Shown here in pieces: positions 18,934 to 31,204 of a stretch of 64,000 bases of DNA. A program made the position numbers and the translations under genes. Within the stretch, counting starts at the first letter, position 1; each line of letters opens with the position of its first letter. The stretch covers positions 496,001 through 560,000 of the forward strand of contig NZ_STGU01000002.1 of assembly GCF_004912135.1 (NCBI RefSeq), given 5' to 3'. Source of the stretch: Rhizobium rosettiformans W3. GTDB lineage: Bacteria > Pseudomonadota > Alphaproteobacteria > Rhizobiales > Rhizobiaceae. The notes below the pieces were generated by a model that did no database searches, was not told the DNA's origin, and saw only the letters and a list, made by a program, of their open reading frames with translations.

Positions 18934-20172
18934 TCAGCCGCCATCCTTCTCGTTGGGCGGTGTGGCGAGCTTGCTGAAGAAGGTCGAGGTGCGCAGCAGG
19001 CTGCGGAACCGCATGCGCCGCTTTTCGGTCGGCACCGCGTCGCGGGCCCGGATGCGGGCAAGCGTATAGGCGGCAAAGAAGGTGAGCACGACGATCACAT
19101 AGGCAAACAGCGCATGCGGCCCGAAGGCATCCATCAGGAAGGACGCAAAGAGGGGCCCGACAACCGCGCCGATCGACCAGAAAAACAGCGTGCCGGCCGA
19201 GACCAGCGCATGTTGACCCGGTGCCGCATGGTCGTTGGCATGGGCCGAGCACAGCGAATAGAGCGGCAGGGCAAAGGCGCCGAAGACGAAGATGCCGATG
19301 AAATTGGCCAGTTCCCCGTCACCGGCCAGGAAGGCGAGGTAAAGCGCGGCGAGCAAGGCGCCGATCGTCGAGATGAGGATGATGACGCGGCGGTCCAGCT
19401 TGTCCGAGTAATGGCCGAGCGGATATTGCAGCACGATGCCGGCGAAGATGCCGATGCTCATGAAGGTGGCGATCGCGGTGACCGACATGCCGATGCCATC
19501 CGCATAGATCGGGCCGAGCGAGCGGAAGCTGGAATTGGTGAGCCCGATCACGATGCAGCCGACGGTCGCGAGCGGCGAAACGGACCACAGAACCTTGATG
19601 TCGAACTTCACGTCCTTCGGTGGCGCCGGGCTCGACTTGTCGGCAAAGGAGATCGGCACGAGCGACAGCGAAAGCGCCATGGCGATGATGGCGAAGAGAT
19701 CGAAGCCGGAGACGCCGAAGAGCGGGATCATGTATTGCGCCGCCGTCACCGATCCGAGATCGACGAACCGATAGACGGAAAGCGTGCGCGCCCGGGTGGC
19801 ATTGGTGACGCGGGCGTTGAGCCAACTCTCGACCACGGCGAAAAGCCCGGCAAAACAGATGCCCTGCACAAGGCGCATCAGGAACCAGGAGATCGGGTCG
19901 ATCACCAGCACCATCATGATCGAGGCGGCGGAGGCGATGGCCGCGAGCGCCGAGAAGGTCCGGATATGCCCGATCGCCCGCATGATCTTTGTGACATAGA
20001 CGCAGCCGATCACGAAGCCGATGAAATAGCCGGTGCCGACCATGCCGATGACGGAGGTACTGAAGCCTTCCTCGATGCCGCGCAGCGAAATGAACGTCCC
20101 CTGCAATCCGTTGCCGCCGATCAGGATGCCGGCGGTGATGAGCAGGGGAATGAGAGGGCGGATATCATGCAT
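18934..20172 (-). CDS. MFS transporter (YcaD-like)
   Basis: The 412-residue protein has twelve hydrophobic helices and MFS features: a helix 2-3 region reading GTGYFIGFVIGCVYVTKIMRAIGH and a central loop rich in charged residues around position 185-195. The pattern (LQGTFISLRGIEEGFS, VESWLNARV) recalls the YcaD group, whose substrates are unknown. The ATG at 20172 is preferred; an in-frame GTG lies six codons upstream. The basic C-terminal tail is cytosolic. It is convergent with nothing; a 100-base spacer separates it from the oxidase start. Confidence 0.82.
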   Translation of the reverse strand: MHDIRPLIPLLITAGILIGGNGLQGTFISLRGIEEGFSTSVIGMVGTGYFIGFVIGCVYVTKIMRAIGHIRTFSALAAIASAASIMMVLVIDPISWFLMRLVQGICFAGLFAVVESWLNARVTNATRARTLSVYRFVDLGSVTAAQYMIPLFGVSGFDLFAIIAMALSLSLVPISFADKSSPAPPKDVKFDIKVLWSVSPLATVGCIVIGLTNSSFRSLGPIYADGIGMSVTAIATFMSIGIFAGIVLQYPLGHYSDKLDRRVIILISTIGALLAALYLAFLAGDGELANFIGIFVFGAFALPLYSLCSAHANDHAAPGQHALVSAGTLFFWSIGAVVGPLFASFLMDAFGPHALFAYVIVVLTFFAAYTLARIRARDAVPTEKRRMRFRSLLRTSTFFSKLATPPNEKDGG

Positions 20173-20300
20173 GATGGGCCTGCAGGCCACGGCGAGGGGT
20201 CGGTGAGTCGGTGCCGTGTCGGGTCAGAATTCCTAGACCTGTTTGGCCAATGGCGACAGGCCAAAATCGCGGGCCCTCGCCATCCGCCCGGATTTGCCCG

Positions 20301-21146
20301 TCAGAGGAAGGGCTGCCCCTGGACAGCCTGCACGAAGGTGGCGATCACGACGGCAATTGAGAGCACGGCGCCGAACGCGATGCCGGACCTGGCGAAGCGG
20401 GGTGCTACGCGGTCGAAGGCAAGGCCGAGGAGGGGCAGCGCCTGCATGATATGGGTGGCGAAGAAATGCGGCACGCGCAGATCGCCGCCCGTGCGCGACC
20501 AGCCGACGAGCGGCAAGCCGCCGAGATCCGTTCTGGCGCCGCCGACCCAGTGGCCGGGGCCGCCGATCTCGCCGCTGCCGAGGGCAAAGGCCGTGATGAG
20601 GGTCGCCACGCTGCCGAGCACGAGACCCCAGCCGGCACCGAGGCGCAGGCCGGCCGGCGCGTCCGGACTTGGACGCCGCAGGATATAGAGCCCGATCACC
20701 AGGCTTGAGAGAACAAGCAGAGCCGCGCCTGCACCCATCACACTATAGGCCGTCGCCTCGAAGGGTGTCGAGTCGTTGAAATGCGAGGCACGACCGCGCG
20801 CCGCCTGCAGCGTGATGTAGAGAATCTCGCCGCTCGCCGTGATGACGGCGACGAGGCTCGCCAGCCAGACGCCGCGCCCGGCCCGCATCCGCAGCTCGAT
20901 GAGCGGCAGCAGCAGAAGCAGCGTGACCAGCATAAGGGGCAGCGAAGCCTGGAACTTCAGCGGCTTCACCCAGACGCTGATGTCGTTGAGCACGCGCTCG
21001 TCGATGAAGAGGGCGAGCAGGCTCGGAAGGGCGAGCGCCAGCTGCAAGCCGATGCCGACGATCAGCAGGCGGCGGGTCTTCGCTTCGGTGACGGCGAAGT
21101 CCCGCGCCGGTGCCAGTGAAACGCTGTCGTTGAAAAGCATGGTCAT
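20301..21146 (-). CDS. conserved integral membrane protein, partner of the ABA4-like protein
   Basis: The 281-residue protein has about seven or eight hydrophobic helices and no recognised catalytic motif. Conserved-looking polar features inside the helices are FQASLPLML, HFNDSTPFEATAYSVMGAG and FFATHIMQALPLLG, where histidines could bind a ligand or haem. A long loop (about 190-215) is rich in glycine. It follows the ABA4-like gene by three bases and is likely made from the same message under control of the divergent TetR gene. Function unknown. Confidence 0.65.
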   Translation of the reverse strand: MTMLFNDSVSLAPARDFAVTEAKTRRLLIVGIGLQLALALPSLLALFIDERVLNDISVWVKPLKFQASLPLMLVTLLLLLPLIELRMRAGRGVWLASLVAVITASGEILYITLQAARGRASHFNDSTPFEATAYSVMGAGAALLVLSSLVIGLYILRRPSPDAPAGLRLGAGWGLVLGSVATLITAFALGSGEIGGPGHWVGGARTDLGGLPLVGWSRTGGDLRVPHFFATHIMQALPLLGLAFDRVAPRFARSGIAFGAVLSIAVVIATFVQAVQGQPFL

Positions 21147-21149
21147 GGG

Positions 21150-21581
21150 TCAGACCTTTCGGGCGGTGAGTGACGCGTCCGTCGCGCGGGTGATGTAGAA
21201 AAGCAGGAGGCCAAGAGGGCCGAACATGAAGGTGGCGACGAGGATCGGGGCCTGCAGCAGCCGGTTCCAGCCGCGCTTGTCGGCCTCGACGGCGATCCAG
21301 GTGCCGATGAAGAGATCGAAGGCGAGGTAGTGCACCCAGCCCGCCACCAGCACCGGATCGCTCATGAAGAGCGCGCGCACCTCGGCAATCGATCCGAAGC
21401 CGCCGCCCTCGACGCGGAAGAAATAGACGAAGACCAGTACGGCATAGGTCAGCGACAGCGCCCCGATGAGGGCAAAGCGGATGAGGGCGATCAGCGCGCC
21501 CCACCGCGGCGCGAGGATCAGCAGCAGCCAGCCCGCCATGGCGGTGCCGCTGGCGAGTGAAAACACGGTGGCGGCGGACAT
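21150..21581 (-). CDS. ABA4-like family membrane protein (DUF4281)
   Basis: The 143-residue protein has four hydrophobic helices and the family signature VHYLAFDLFIGTWIAVEADK, followed by FGPLGLLLFYITRA. Plant ABA4 is needed for neoxanthin formation; bacterial members are of unknown function. The ATG at 21579-21581 is chosen because GGAG lies six bases before it; an in-frame ATG at 21593 has no ribosome site and would put the start inside a putative operator. First gene of a two-gene operon. Confidence 0.72.
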   Translation of the reverse strand: MSAATVFSLASGTAMAGWLLLILAPRWGALIALIRFALIGALSLTYAVLVFVYFFRVEGGGFGSIAEVRALFMSDPVLVAGWVHYLAFDLFIGTWIAVEADKRGWNRLLQAPILVATFMFGPLGLLLFYITRATDASLTARKV

Positions 21582-21591
21582 CTCGATCTCC

Positions 21592-21652
21592 ATCTTGACG
21601 GTGACAAGATCAGGATGAGGCAAAACTTGGCAATGTCAAGATTGATTTTGAC
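21592..21652. promoter_or_regulatory. candidate TetR operators in the divergent promoter region
   Basis: Two inverted repeats lie between the divergent genes: ATCTTG-N7-CAAGAT at 21592-21610 and GTCAA-N8-TTGAC at 21635-21652. The two share the TTGAC/GTCAA core. Their position between a tetR gene and its divergent membrane operon is the usual place for an autoregulatory operator. This is a pattern reading only. Confidence 0.4.
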
Positions 21653-21681
21653 GGCAGGTTTTCGAGCGGCTATGAAGGGGC

Positions 21682-22284
21682 ATGGCAAGACAGAAATCCT
21701 ATCACCACGGCGACCTTCGCCAGGCCCTGATCGAGAACGGTCTGGCCATGCTCGAGGAGCAGGGGCTGGAGGGCCTGACGCTGCGCAAGCTCGCCGCCCG
21801 CGTCGGCGTCTCCCATGCGGCCCCCGAACATCATTTCCCGACCATGCGACACCTGATGACCGCCTTTGCGGTGGAGGGTTTCGGTCTCTTCGCCGTCTCG
21901 ATGCGCTCTGCGATGGCGCAAGCTGCGGACGACCCGGCAGAACAGCTGCGTGCCGCCGCCCGCGGCTATCTCGCCTTTGCGAGGTCCCGCCCGCATCTCT
22001 TCCGCCTGATGTTCACCGCCAACCGCCTCGACTGGGACGACCCGGCGCTGGGCCCCCCGGCAAACGCGGCTCATGCCGTGCTCGAGGAAATCTCGCTGCC
22101 GGTGGCGAAACGCCTGAACCGCGACACGCCGGAGGGCAGGGCGGCCGTCGAACAGCTCGTCTGGTCCCAGATCCACGGCCATGCCCATCTGATGATCGAC
22201 GGCAAACTGCAGCAGGAGGGCGGAACTGGCGAAGAGCCTTTCGCGGCGCCGCTGGATCTCGCGAGTGTGTTGTTGCCGGGGTGA
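21682..22284 (+). CDS. TetR/AcrR family transcriptional regulator
   Basis: The 200-residue protein has an N-terminal TetR DNA-binding domain: HHGDLRQALIENGLAMLEE, then LTLRKLAARVGVSHAAPEHHF as the helix-turn-helix. The C-terminal part (ARGYLAFARSRPHLFRLMF, then WSQIHGHAHLMIDG) fits the WHG ligand-binding domain of TetR_C_33 proteins. An AAGGGGC lies just upstream of the ATG. It faces the ABA4-like membrane operon and most likely represses it; the ligand is unknown. Confidence 0.88.
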   Translation: MARQKSYHHGDLRQALIENGLAMLEEQGLEGLTLRKLAARVGVSHAAPEHHFPTMRHLMTAFAVEGFGLFAVSMRSAMAQAADDPAEQLRAAARGYLAFARSRPHLFRLMFTANRLDWDDPALGPPANAAHAVLEEISLPVAKRLNRDTPEGRAAVEQLVWSQIHGHAHLMIDGKLQQEGGTGEEPFAAPLDLASVLLPG

Positions 22285-22335
22285 GGGGGCTGAGTGCAAA
22301 TGGCTTTAGAGCGTGCTCATAATGATGTTAGCGGG

Positions 22336-23136
22336 ATGAAGATCATGAGCCTCAATGGCTGGGGCGGGAAACTGCACGAGGACCTAGTCGCTTACGTCAA
22401 GACGGCATGTCCTGATGTCTTGTGCCTGCAGGAGGTCACGTACAGTCCAACTTCGACAAGCGAGTGGCTGGTCTATCGAGATGGAGACCACATCTTACCC
22501 CAGCGTGCGAATTTCTTCCGAGATATCGCAGATGCGCTTCCGGATCATGCGGCCATCTTTTGTCCGGCGGCTCAGGGGGCGCTTTGGGATGACCAGCGTC
22601 CCGTCCCCTCCCAGTGGGGTCTGGCAACCTTCGTCCACCGATCTCTTCCGATCGTCTCGCAAGCGCAAGGGTTCGTACACAAGACATTCTCGCCCGACAG
22701 TTTCGGAGACCACCCAAGATCTAGAAACGCCCATGTCGTCAGGGTTTATGACTTTGATCGGCGACGTTATCTCTGTGTGGCCCACATGCATGGCCTCCGA
22801 GATCCCGAGGGGAAGCACGACAGCCTAGAGCGGAGGCAGCAGGCCAGACGGTTGACCGAGCTTGTAAGTCGCGTTGTTGAGCCGGAAGATGGGTTGATCG
22901 TCTGTGGCGATTTCAACGTCGAGCCGGATAGTGAGACTTTCACGATCCTCGCCGACCTCGGCCTTTTCGAGCTCGTGACCACCAGGGGATTCCAAAGCAC
23001 TCGCACATCCCATTACGTCAAGCCGGGCAGATTTGCAGATTACATGCTGATCAACAAGAAGTTGACGGTTCTCGACTTCTCGGTGGTCAGCGACCCGGAG
23101 GTGTCGGACCACTGCCCGCTGGTGTTGACGATCTGA
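22336..23136 (+). CDS. endonuclease/exonuclease/phosphatase (EEP) fold protein
   Basis: The 266-residue protein has the EEP active-site layout: SLNGWGGKLHEDL (metal-binding Asn), VLCLQEVTY (catalytic Glu), VAHMHGLRDPEGKHD, VCGDFNVEPDSETF (Asp and Asn), and the terminal FADYMLINKK...VSDHCPLVL (Asp-His pair). It could act on DNA, phosphoinositides or other phosphodiesters. The ATG at 22336 is chosen since the conserved domain begins there; ATG at 22300 and GTG at 22294 are in-frame alternatives. Its base composition and codon use look less GC-biased than its neighbours, suggesting later acquisition. Confidence 0.8.
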   Translation: MKIMSLNGWGGKLHEDLVAYVKTACPDVLCLQEVTYSPTSTSEWLVYRDGDHILPQRANFFRDIADALPDHAAIFCPAAQGALWDDQRPVPSQWGLATFVHRSLPIVSQAQGFVHKTFSPDSFGDHPRSRNAHVVRVYDFDRRRYLCVAHMHGLRDPEGKHDSLERRQQARRLTELVSRVVEPEDGLIVCGDFNVEPDSETFTILADLGLFELVTTRGFQSTRTSHYVKPGRFADYMLINKKLTVLDFSVVSDPEVSDHCPLVLTI

Positions 23137-23298
23137 CGACGCCACCTTGATCCGGTCAAACGAATCCGGAGTGGAAGCCCTCATCGCCTCCAGCCTTGAC
23201 AAATCAGCCACACCATGCGCTTTTCCGCCCGATTTTCTATCGGTCGCGCGCCTCCTCTGACAGCGCCTTTTCGACCGTCACATTCGGGATACCTGATC

Positions 23299-25089
23299 AT
23301 GCATCGTTACCGCAGCCACACCTGTGCCGCTCTTCGCAAGTCCGACGTCGGATCGACCGTTCGTCTCTCGGGCTGGGTCCATCGCGTTCGTGACCATGGC
23401 GGCGTGCTGTTCATCGACCTGCGCGACCATTACGGCATCACCCAGGTCGTGGCCGATCCGGATAGCCCGGCCTTCAAGGCGGCCGAAACCGTGCGTGGCG
23501 AATGGGTCATCCGCATCGACGGCCTGGTCAAGGCCCGCACGGATGACACCGTCAACAAGAACATGCCGACCGGCGAGATCGAGCTTTACGCTCAGGAGAT
23601 CGAAGTCCTTTCGGCCGCCAAGGAATTGCCGCTGCCGGTCTTCGGCGAGCCTGACTATCCGGAAGACGTGCGTCTGAAGTACCGCTTCCTCGATCTGCGC
23701 CGCGACACGCTGCACAAGAACATCGTCAAGCGCACGCAGATCATCTCCGCGATGCGCACCGGCATGGCCGCTGCCGGTTTTGCCGAATACACGACCCCGA
23801 TCCTGACGGCCTCTTCGCCGGAAGGTGCGCGCGACTTCCTGGTGCCGAGCCGCATCCATGAAGGCAAGTTCTTCGCGCTGCCCCAGGCGCCGCAGCAGTA
23901 CAAGCAGCTGTTGATGGTCGCCGGTTTCGACCGCTACTTCCAGATCGCGCCCTGCTTCCGTGATGAAGACCCGCGCGCTGACCGTCTGCCGGGCGAATTC
24001 TATCAGCTCGACGTCGAAATGAGCTTCGTCACCCAGGAAGACATCTGGCAGACGATGGAGCCGATGATGACCTCGGTCTTCGAGCAGTTCGCGGAAGGCA
24101 AGCCGGTCACCAAGGAATGGCCGCGCATCCCCTATGACGTCGCGATCCGCAAATATGGTTCCGATAAGCCCGACCTGCGCAACCCGATCGTCATGGAGGG
24201 CGTCACCGATCACTTCCGCGATTCAGGCTTCAAGGTCTTCGCCAACATGATCGCCTCGAACCCGAAGGTCGAAGTCTGGGCGATCCCCGCCAAGACCGGT
24301 GGCTCGCGCGCCTTCTGCGACCGCATGAACGCCTGGGCGCAATCGACCGGCCAGCCGGGCCTCGGCTATATCTTCTGGAAGGAAGAGGACGGCAAGATCG
24401 CCGGCTCCGGCCCGCTTGCCAAGAACATCGGCGAAGAGCGCACCGAAGCGATCCGAACCCAGCTCGGTCTCGAGCCGGGCGATGCCTGCTTCTTCGTCGC
24501 AGGCGACCCGGCCAAGTTCTACAAGTTTGCCGGTGAAGCCCGCACCCGCGCCGGCGAGGAGCTGAACCTCGTCGATCGCGACCGTTTCGAAATGTGCTGG
24601 ATCGTCGACTTCCCGTTCTACGAATACAACGAGGACGAAAAGAAGATCGACTTCGCCCACAACCCCTTCTCGATGCCGCAGGGCGGCCTGGAGGCGCTGG
24701 AAACGCAGGATCCGCTGTCGCTCAAGGCCTATCAGTATGACGCGGTCTGCAACGGCTTCGAAATCGCCTCGGGCTCGATCCGTAACCAGTCGCCGGAACT
24801 GATGGTCAAGGCGTTCGAACTGGTCGGCCTGTCGAAGGATGACGTCGAAGAACGCTTCGGCGGCATGTACCGCGCCTTCCAGTACGGCGCGCCCCCGCAT
24901 GGCGGCTGCGCCTTCGGCATCGACCGCGTGGTCATGCTCTTGGTCGGCGCCAAGAATCTGCGCGAGATCTCGCTCTTCCCGATGAACCAGCAGGCCCAGG
25001 ACTTGCTGATGAACGCCCCGTCGCCGGCCACCCCGACGCAGCTGCGCGAACTGGCACTGCGCGTCGTGCCGCAGCCGAAGAAGGACTGA
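23299..25089 (+). CDS. aspS: aspartyl-tRNA synthetase
   Basis: The 596-residue class-II synthetase charges tRNA-Asp. It has the N-terminal OB-fold anticodon domain (residues 1-120, [20 protein letters not shown]), motif 2 ([19 protein letters not shown]), a bacterial GAD insertion (about 300-420) and motif 3 ([14 protein letters not shown]). The ATG at 23299, starting [16 protein letters not shown], matches the family start; the frame extends 84 bases further upstream. In many alphaproteobacteria lacking AsnRS this enzyme also charges tRNA-Asn; that cannot be tested here. A strong terminator follows. Confidence 0.97.
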   Translation: MHRYRSHTCAALRKSDVGSTVRLSGWVHRVRDHGGVLFIDLRDHYGITQVVADPDSPAFKAAETVRGEWVIRIDGLVKARTDDTVNKNMPTGEIELYAQEIEVLSAAKELPLPVFGEPDYPEDVRLKYRFLDLRRDTLHKNIVKRTQIISAMRTGMAAAGFAEYTTPILTASSPEGARDFLVPSRIHEGKFFALPQAPQQYKQLLMVAGFDRYFQIAPCFRDEDPRADRLPGEFYQLDVEMSFVTQEDIWQTMEPMMTSVFEQFAEGKPVTKEWPRIPYDVAIRKYGSDKPDLRNPIVMEGVTDHFRDSGFKVFANMIASNPKVEVWAIPAKTGGSRAFCDRMNAWAQSTGQPGLGYIFWKEEDGKIAGSGPLAKNIGEERTEAIRTQLGLEPGDACFFVAGDPAKFYKFAGEARTRAGEELNLVDRDRFEMCWIVDFPFYEYNEDEKKIDFAHNPFSMPQGGLEALETQDPLSLKAYQYDAVCNGFEIASGSIRNQSPELMVKAFELVGLSKDDVEERFGGMYRAFQYGAPPHGGCAFGIDRVVMLLVGAKNLREISLFPMNQQAQDLLMNAPSPATPTQLRELALRVVPQPKKD

Positions 25090-25118
25090 TACCGGTCTCC
25101 AAGCGCGAGATTAAAATA

Positions 25119-25146
25119 GGCGCCGCTTCCCAGCGGCGCCTTTTTT
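25119..25146 (+). terminator. intrinsic terminator of aspS
   Basis: GGCGCCGC pairs with GCGGCGCC across a six-base loop, followed by six T residues. A textbook rho-independent terminator 30 bases after the aspS stop. Confidence 0.9.
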
Positions 25147-25291
25147 CATGCCTTGTTTGCACTGTGCCTGAAAGTCACCCCCAAGGTTGGGGAGAGGGGC
25201 TTCATTTCGTCAAACTGTCATCCTCGGTTCAGGTCTTGTTAACGGCCGCGCGGCATCAACGATGCAAAGATGCAAACCCACCGGATGTGTT

Positions 25292-27409
25292 ATGAAGTTT
25301 ATCCTGCGTTTCGGCATTACACACTGCGTCTTCGTACTGGGGCTTTTGGCCCTTGTCGGCGTGACTGTGATGGCAATTCTTTCCTATGCACAGATCCAGG
25401 CAGACAAGGCTTTCAGGGCTGACGAAGCGCAGTACCAGGATTTTCGCCGCTCCGTCGATATCATCGATACCCAGATACAGCGCGCCGCAATCTCCGCGGA
25501 ACGTTTTCTGGCGCAACCGTCTGCAGAGGCAGCAGCTCCGTTTCGACAAGCCATTTTGGAAGCGTCCGAGGCTCTTGGGTCCCTTGGGCAATCTCTTGCC
25601 GACAGGGGACTGTCTGGAAATGACGAGCTCAAAGATCGGATGAACTCTTACGCCGATGCGTTCGAGGTGCTCTTCGCGGCCACCGAGCAGCTTGGCTTTA
25701 CCCCGGTTACGGGGATGAGAGGCGCAATGCAGTCAGCCGTCGACAAGGTCGAGAAGCTCACACTCGATGTCGAAAATGCCGAACTCAGAGCGAGCATGCT
25801 GACCCTGAGAAAGCACGAGAAGGATTTCATGCTCTGGCAGCAGGCAGCGACGCTCGACGCGTTTCAAAGCGAACTGCCAAACTTCAAGGCGCATCTGAAG
25901 AAGACCTATCCTCCGGGACCGCAGAGGATGAAGGTAACCGAGGCGCTCGATATGTATGTGATCGCTTTCCGCCTTTTCGCCGAGGGAAGCCTGAAGGTGG
26001 TGGAGGCGCGCCAGTCTCTGACGAGCGCCGGTGCCGATGTCGAGCAAGGATTGCAGTCGCTGGTCGCGTCGATAAATGACGCCCTCACCAAAGCACAGGT
26101 GGAGAGCGAAACGGTTCGGGCCGCAAACCAGGAGGTTGCCATCATCACCGTGGCAGGTGTGGCCACATTGATCCTGTTCACAGTCTGGCTGGTTGGGCGC
26201 TCGATCAGCCGCCCGGTAAAGTCGATCACGGATGCCATGCGGAAACTCGCAGAGGGCGACACCGCCTATTCGGTCGCCTATCTCGACCAGCCAAACGAGA
26301 TCGGTGCCATGGTGCGTGCCATCGAGGTGTTTCGTCGTTCGGCAATCGAGCGCTTGCAACTGGAGCGGGAGGCTGAGCAGGCGCGTACAGAAGCGGCGGC
26401 CGAGCGCATCCGCTTGCAAGAGGAAGCGGAGATCCACGCCAGAGAGCGCCTCGAACAAGCCACTGCCGGACTGGCTGAAGGGCTGCGCCGCCTGGCCGCT
26501 GGCGATCTGACAGTTCAGCTTGACGAGGTGTTCTCCGCCGAGTTCGAGGGCTTGAGGTCCGACCTTAATCGCACCGTTGCAGGTCTGCGGGAATTGATGG
26601 GCGGGATTGATTCCGTCAGCCAGGCTATCGATACCGGCAGCCGGGCGATCAATGTGGAGGCGATGCAGCTCGCAGAGCGCAGCATGAGGCAGGCGGCCAC
26701 CCTCGAAGAGACTTCCGCGGCGCTCGACCAGATTGCTCAGAACGTCCAGCAATCTGCCCGACTGAGCAATGATGCACGAGACGCGGTGCGAACAGTCAGC
26801 GCAAGCATGGACAAAACGGGCAGTCTGGTGATCGACGCAGTCGAAGCGATGGCCCGGATCGAAGAATCATCCCGGAGCATTGGTAGCATCATCGGGGTGA
26901 TCGATGAGATTGCGTTCCAGACCAACCTGCTGGCATTGAATGCCGGCGTTGAGGCTGCCCGAGCGGGAGAAGCAGGCAAGGGGTTTGCGGTCGTGGCGCA
27001 TGAAGTTCGCGAATTGGCGCAGCGCTCGGCCAACGCGGCGAAGGAGATCAAAAGCCTCGTTGACCGATCCGGCAAGGAAGTTGCTGGTGGAGCGCATTTT
27101 GTGCGCGAAACCGGCTCGGCTCTGGTCGAGATTGAGCGGGAGGTTCAAGCGATCCAGCAGTACATGGAAAGCATCGCGTCGTCCGCAAGTGACCAGAGTG
27201 CCGGGATCAGCAACGTGAATCATGCCGTCGCAGGCATGGATCAGACGACCCAGCAGAACTCTGCTCTTGTGGAGCGCAACCAGATGGCTGTTGCCGGTCT
27301 TGAAGATCAGGCATCCCGCTTGCGTGCTCTCCTCGGCAGATTCCGGTTGTCCACTTCTAGAGAGGCTGTCCGGCCCCACCTTGGGACTGAAGAGCACCGC
27401 GCTGCTTGA
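25292..27409 (+). CDS. methyl-accepting chemotaxis protein
   Basis: The 705-residue receptor has a first membrane helix at about residues 10-32, a long mostly helical periplasmic domain to about 280 (resembling helical-bimodular or four-helix sensors), a second membrane helix at about 283-302, HAMP regions at about 303-356 and again before 430, and a signalling domain whose conserved tip is [20 protein letters not shown] near 533-552 followed by the [20 protein letters not shown] tract. There is no C-terminal CheR/CheB tethering pentapeptide. The ATG at 25292 is preferred; an ATG at 25262 is also in frame. No other chemotaxis gene is nearby, so it is an orphan receptor. Confidence 0.9.
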   Translation: MKFILRFGITHCVFVLGLLALVGVTVMAILSYAQIQADKAFRADEAQYQDFRRSVDIIDTQIQRAAISAERFLAQPSAEAAAPFRQAILEASEALGSLGQSLADRGLSGNDELKDRMNSYADAFEVLFAATEQLGFTPVTGMRGAMQSAVDKVEKLTLDVENAELRASMLTLRKHEKDFMLWQQAATLDAFQSELPNFKAHLKKTYPPGPQRMKVTEALDMYVIAFRLFAEGSLKVVEARQSLTSAGADVEQGLQSLVASINDALTKAQVESETVRAANQEVAIITVAGVATLILFTVWLVGRSISRPVKSITDAMRKLAEGDTAYSVAYLDQPNEIGAMVRAIEVFRRSAIERLQLEREAEQARTEAAAERIRLQEEAEIHARERLEQATAGLAEGLRRLAAGDLTVQLDEVFSAEFEGLRSDLNRTVAGLRELMGGIDSVSQAIDTGSRAINVEAMQLAERSMRQAATLEETSAALDQIAQNVQQSARLSNDARDAVRTVSASMDKTGSLVIDAVEAMARIEESSRSIGSIIGVIDEIAFQTNLLALNAGVEAARAGEAGKGFAVVAHEVRELAQRSANAAKEIKSLVDRSGKEVAGGAHFVRETGSALVEIEREVQAIQQYMESIASSASDQSAGISNVNHAVAGMDQTTQQNSALVERNQMAVAGLEDQASRLRALLGRFRLSTSREAVRPHLGTEEHRAA

Positions 27410-27427
27410 ATTTCGGCTTTTTGCAAA

Positions 27428-27458
27428 GAGCAAGACCGCCTAAAGAGCGGTCTTGCTC
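27428..27458. terminator. bidirectional terminator hairpin
   Basis: A perfect 12-base stem, GAGCAAGACCGC with GCGGTCTTGCTC, sits between the convergent chemoreceptor and secreted-protein genes and can serve both. Confidence 0.8.
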
Positions 27459-27466
27459 ATTTAGGC

Positions 27467-28663
27467 TTAGTCGTTCGCCGTCACCTTCAGGCCGATCAGG
27501 CCCGGAATGGTTTCCGGTGCCCCCATGGCAGCGCCCATGATCATCGGGAAGGCGACCGGATTGGCCGGTGCCGCGGCGATCGTCAGCGCCTTCGGGTCGT
27601 CGATATAGGTGTTCACGGCGGCCGAGATCTCGTTCTGGATCGCGCCGAGCTTGGCCTGGGCGAGCAGGATCGGCACCATGCCCTTGACCATCTGTGCCAT
27701 CTGGGCGCCATCAGCACCATTGCTCTTGCCGGCAAAGTCGAGGCCGCGCTTGGTGATGCCGGCATCTTCGAAGCGGATCTGCGCGTCCACCAGCGACAGC
27801 TGCTGCACGAGGCCGAGCATGGCAAGGCCGGCGGCCTGCTGGGCCTGCTCGTTCTGCGGCTGTGCCTGCATCATGCGGGCCTGTTCCTGCATCTGCTTGA
27901 CCAGGTCGAGCGTGTAGCCGGACATCGAGAAGGCGAGCGAGAGCTTGCCGACATTGGCGAAATCGATCGAATAGTCTTCGATGTCGATCGTGCCGCTTTC
28001 GACTTCCCAGCTGCCGGACATGTTCATGTTGCCGTCGAGCGTGGTGAGGCCGAGTGCTTCGATCTGTTCCTTGGCCTTCGGATCCTCGACGGTGCTGAGA
28101 TCCGCCTTCACGCCGGTGACGGAGCCCTCGAAGGTGATGGTAGTCTCGTCTTCGGAGAGGCCCATGGTGCCGACGGCTTCCGCCATCGAGAAGACCGGCT
28201 TGCCGTCAACGGTGACTTCCACCGGACCGCTATGGGCTTCTTCGTAGAACATCAGCGAATCGATGCCCTCGGCATTCGCATCGCCCGGCACATAGACGCC
28301 CGAGAGATAGAGATCCTCGACCTTGAAGTTCGACTTGTCCTCGGTGACGTTGACCTCGGGGAAGTCGACGCGTTCGATGTAATAGGCGCCGCCTTCTTCC
28401 TCGGTCACGCCTTCCAGCGTCAGTTCTTCGAGCGCGAGCGGCTTTTCGGCTGCATCGCCGTCCACGCCGAGCTTCAGGCCCCTGAAGATGACGTTGGAGC
28501 CATCCACTTCGACATTGTCGGCCGTGATGCTGGTGCCACCCGTTGCGAAAGCCGCATTGATCTTCTTCAACAAATCCTGTCCGTCCAGCGCGAGCGCCGG
28601 GCCGGAGAACGCGCAAAGCGCCGCGCCCGCGAGCAGAATTCGGGTGGAACGGTACAAGGTCAT
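27467..28663 (-). CDS. secreted protein of unknown function
   Basis: The 398-residue product has a signal peptide (MTLYRSTRILLAGAALCAF...PALAL-D). The acidic mature part has repeated beta-strand/turn units of the type 'D..NV.G....G' (for example ITADNVEVDGSNVIFRGL and LDGNMNMSGSWEVESGTI) and a Gln/Met-rich helical stretch near residues 270-300 (MQEQARMMQAQPQNEQAQQ). This suggests a periplasmic lipid-trafficking or AsmA-like surface but no family is firmly recognised. GAGGA precedes the ATG at 28661-28663. Confidence 0.65.
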   Translation of the reverse strand: MTLYRSTRILLAGAALCAFSGPALALDGQDLLKKINAAFATGGTSITADNVEVDGSNVIFRGLKLGVDGDAAEKPLALEELTLEGVTEEEGGAYYIERVDFPEVNVTEDKSNFKVEDLYLSGVYVPGDANAEGIDSLMFYEEAHSGPVEVTVDGKPVFSMAEAVGTMGLSEDETTITFEGSVTGVKADLSTVEDPKAKEQIEALGLTTLDGNMNMSGSWEVESGTIDIEDYSIDFANVGKLSLAFSMSGYTLDLVKQMQEQARMMQAQPQNEQAQQAAGLAMLGLVQQLSLVDAQIRFEDAGITKRGLDFAGKSNGADGAQMAQMVKGMVPILLAQAKLGAIQNEISAAVNTYIDDPKALTIAAAPANPVAFPMIMGAAMGAPETIPGLIGLKVTAND

Positions 28664-28870
28664 GATGAGGTCCTCTGTTGCTGTTGGCCGCCTGCAGCGT
28701 GCCCAAAAGGTCGGCAATATTTATAAGTGGGATTGGAAAAACGTCCACCGGTTTTCGCCATAGACTGGTGCAGCGCGAATGTGGCGTGATGACGGTCACA
28801 GGCTCTTAATCCACAGGCAGAACGCCCGGATTCCTTGCCGTTCCGGACCATCTCCGCTAGGCAGGGTCCC

Positions 28871-31147
<2,277 letters not shown>

Positions 31148-31173
31148 TCCCGAGAGATCTCCAAAGAACGAAA

Positions 31174-31200
31174 CCGGTCGCATCGCGGCCGGCTTTTTTT
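31174..31200 (+). terminator. intrinsic terminator of parC
   Basis: An eight-base stem CCGGTCGC/GCGGCCGG with one mismatch and a three-base loop, followed by seven T residues, ends the parC transcript and lies between convergent genes. Confidence 0.8.
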
Positions 31201-31204
31201 CTCG

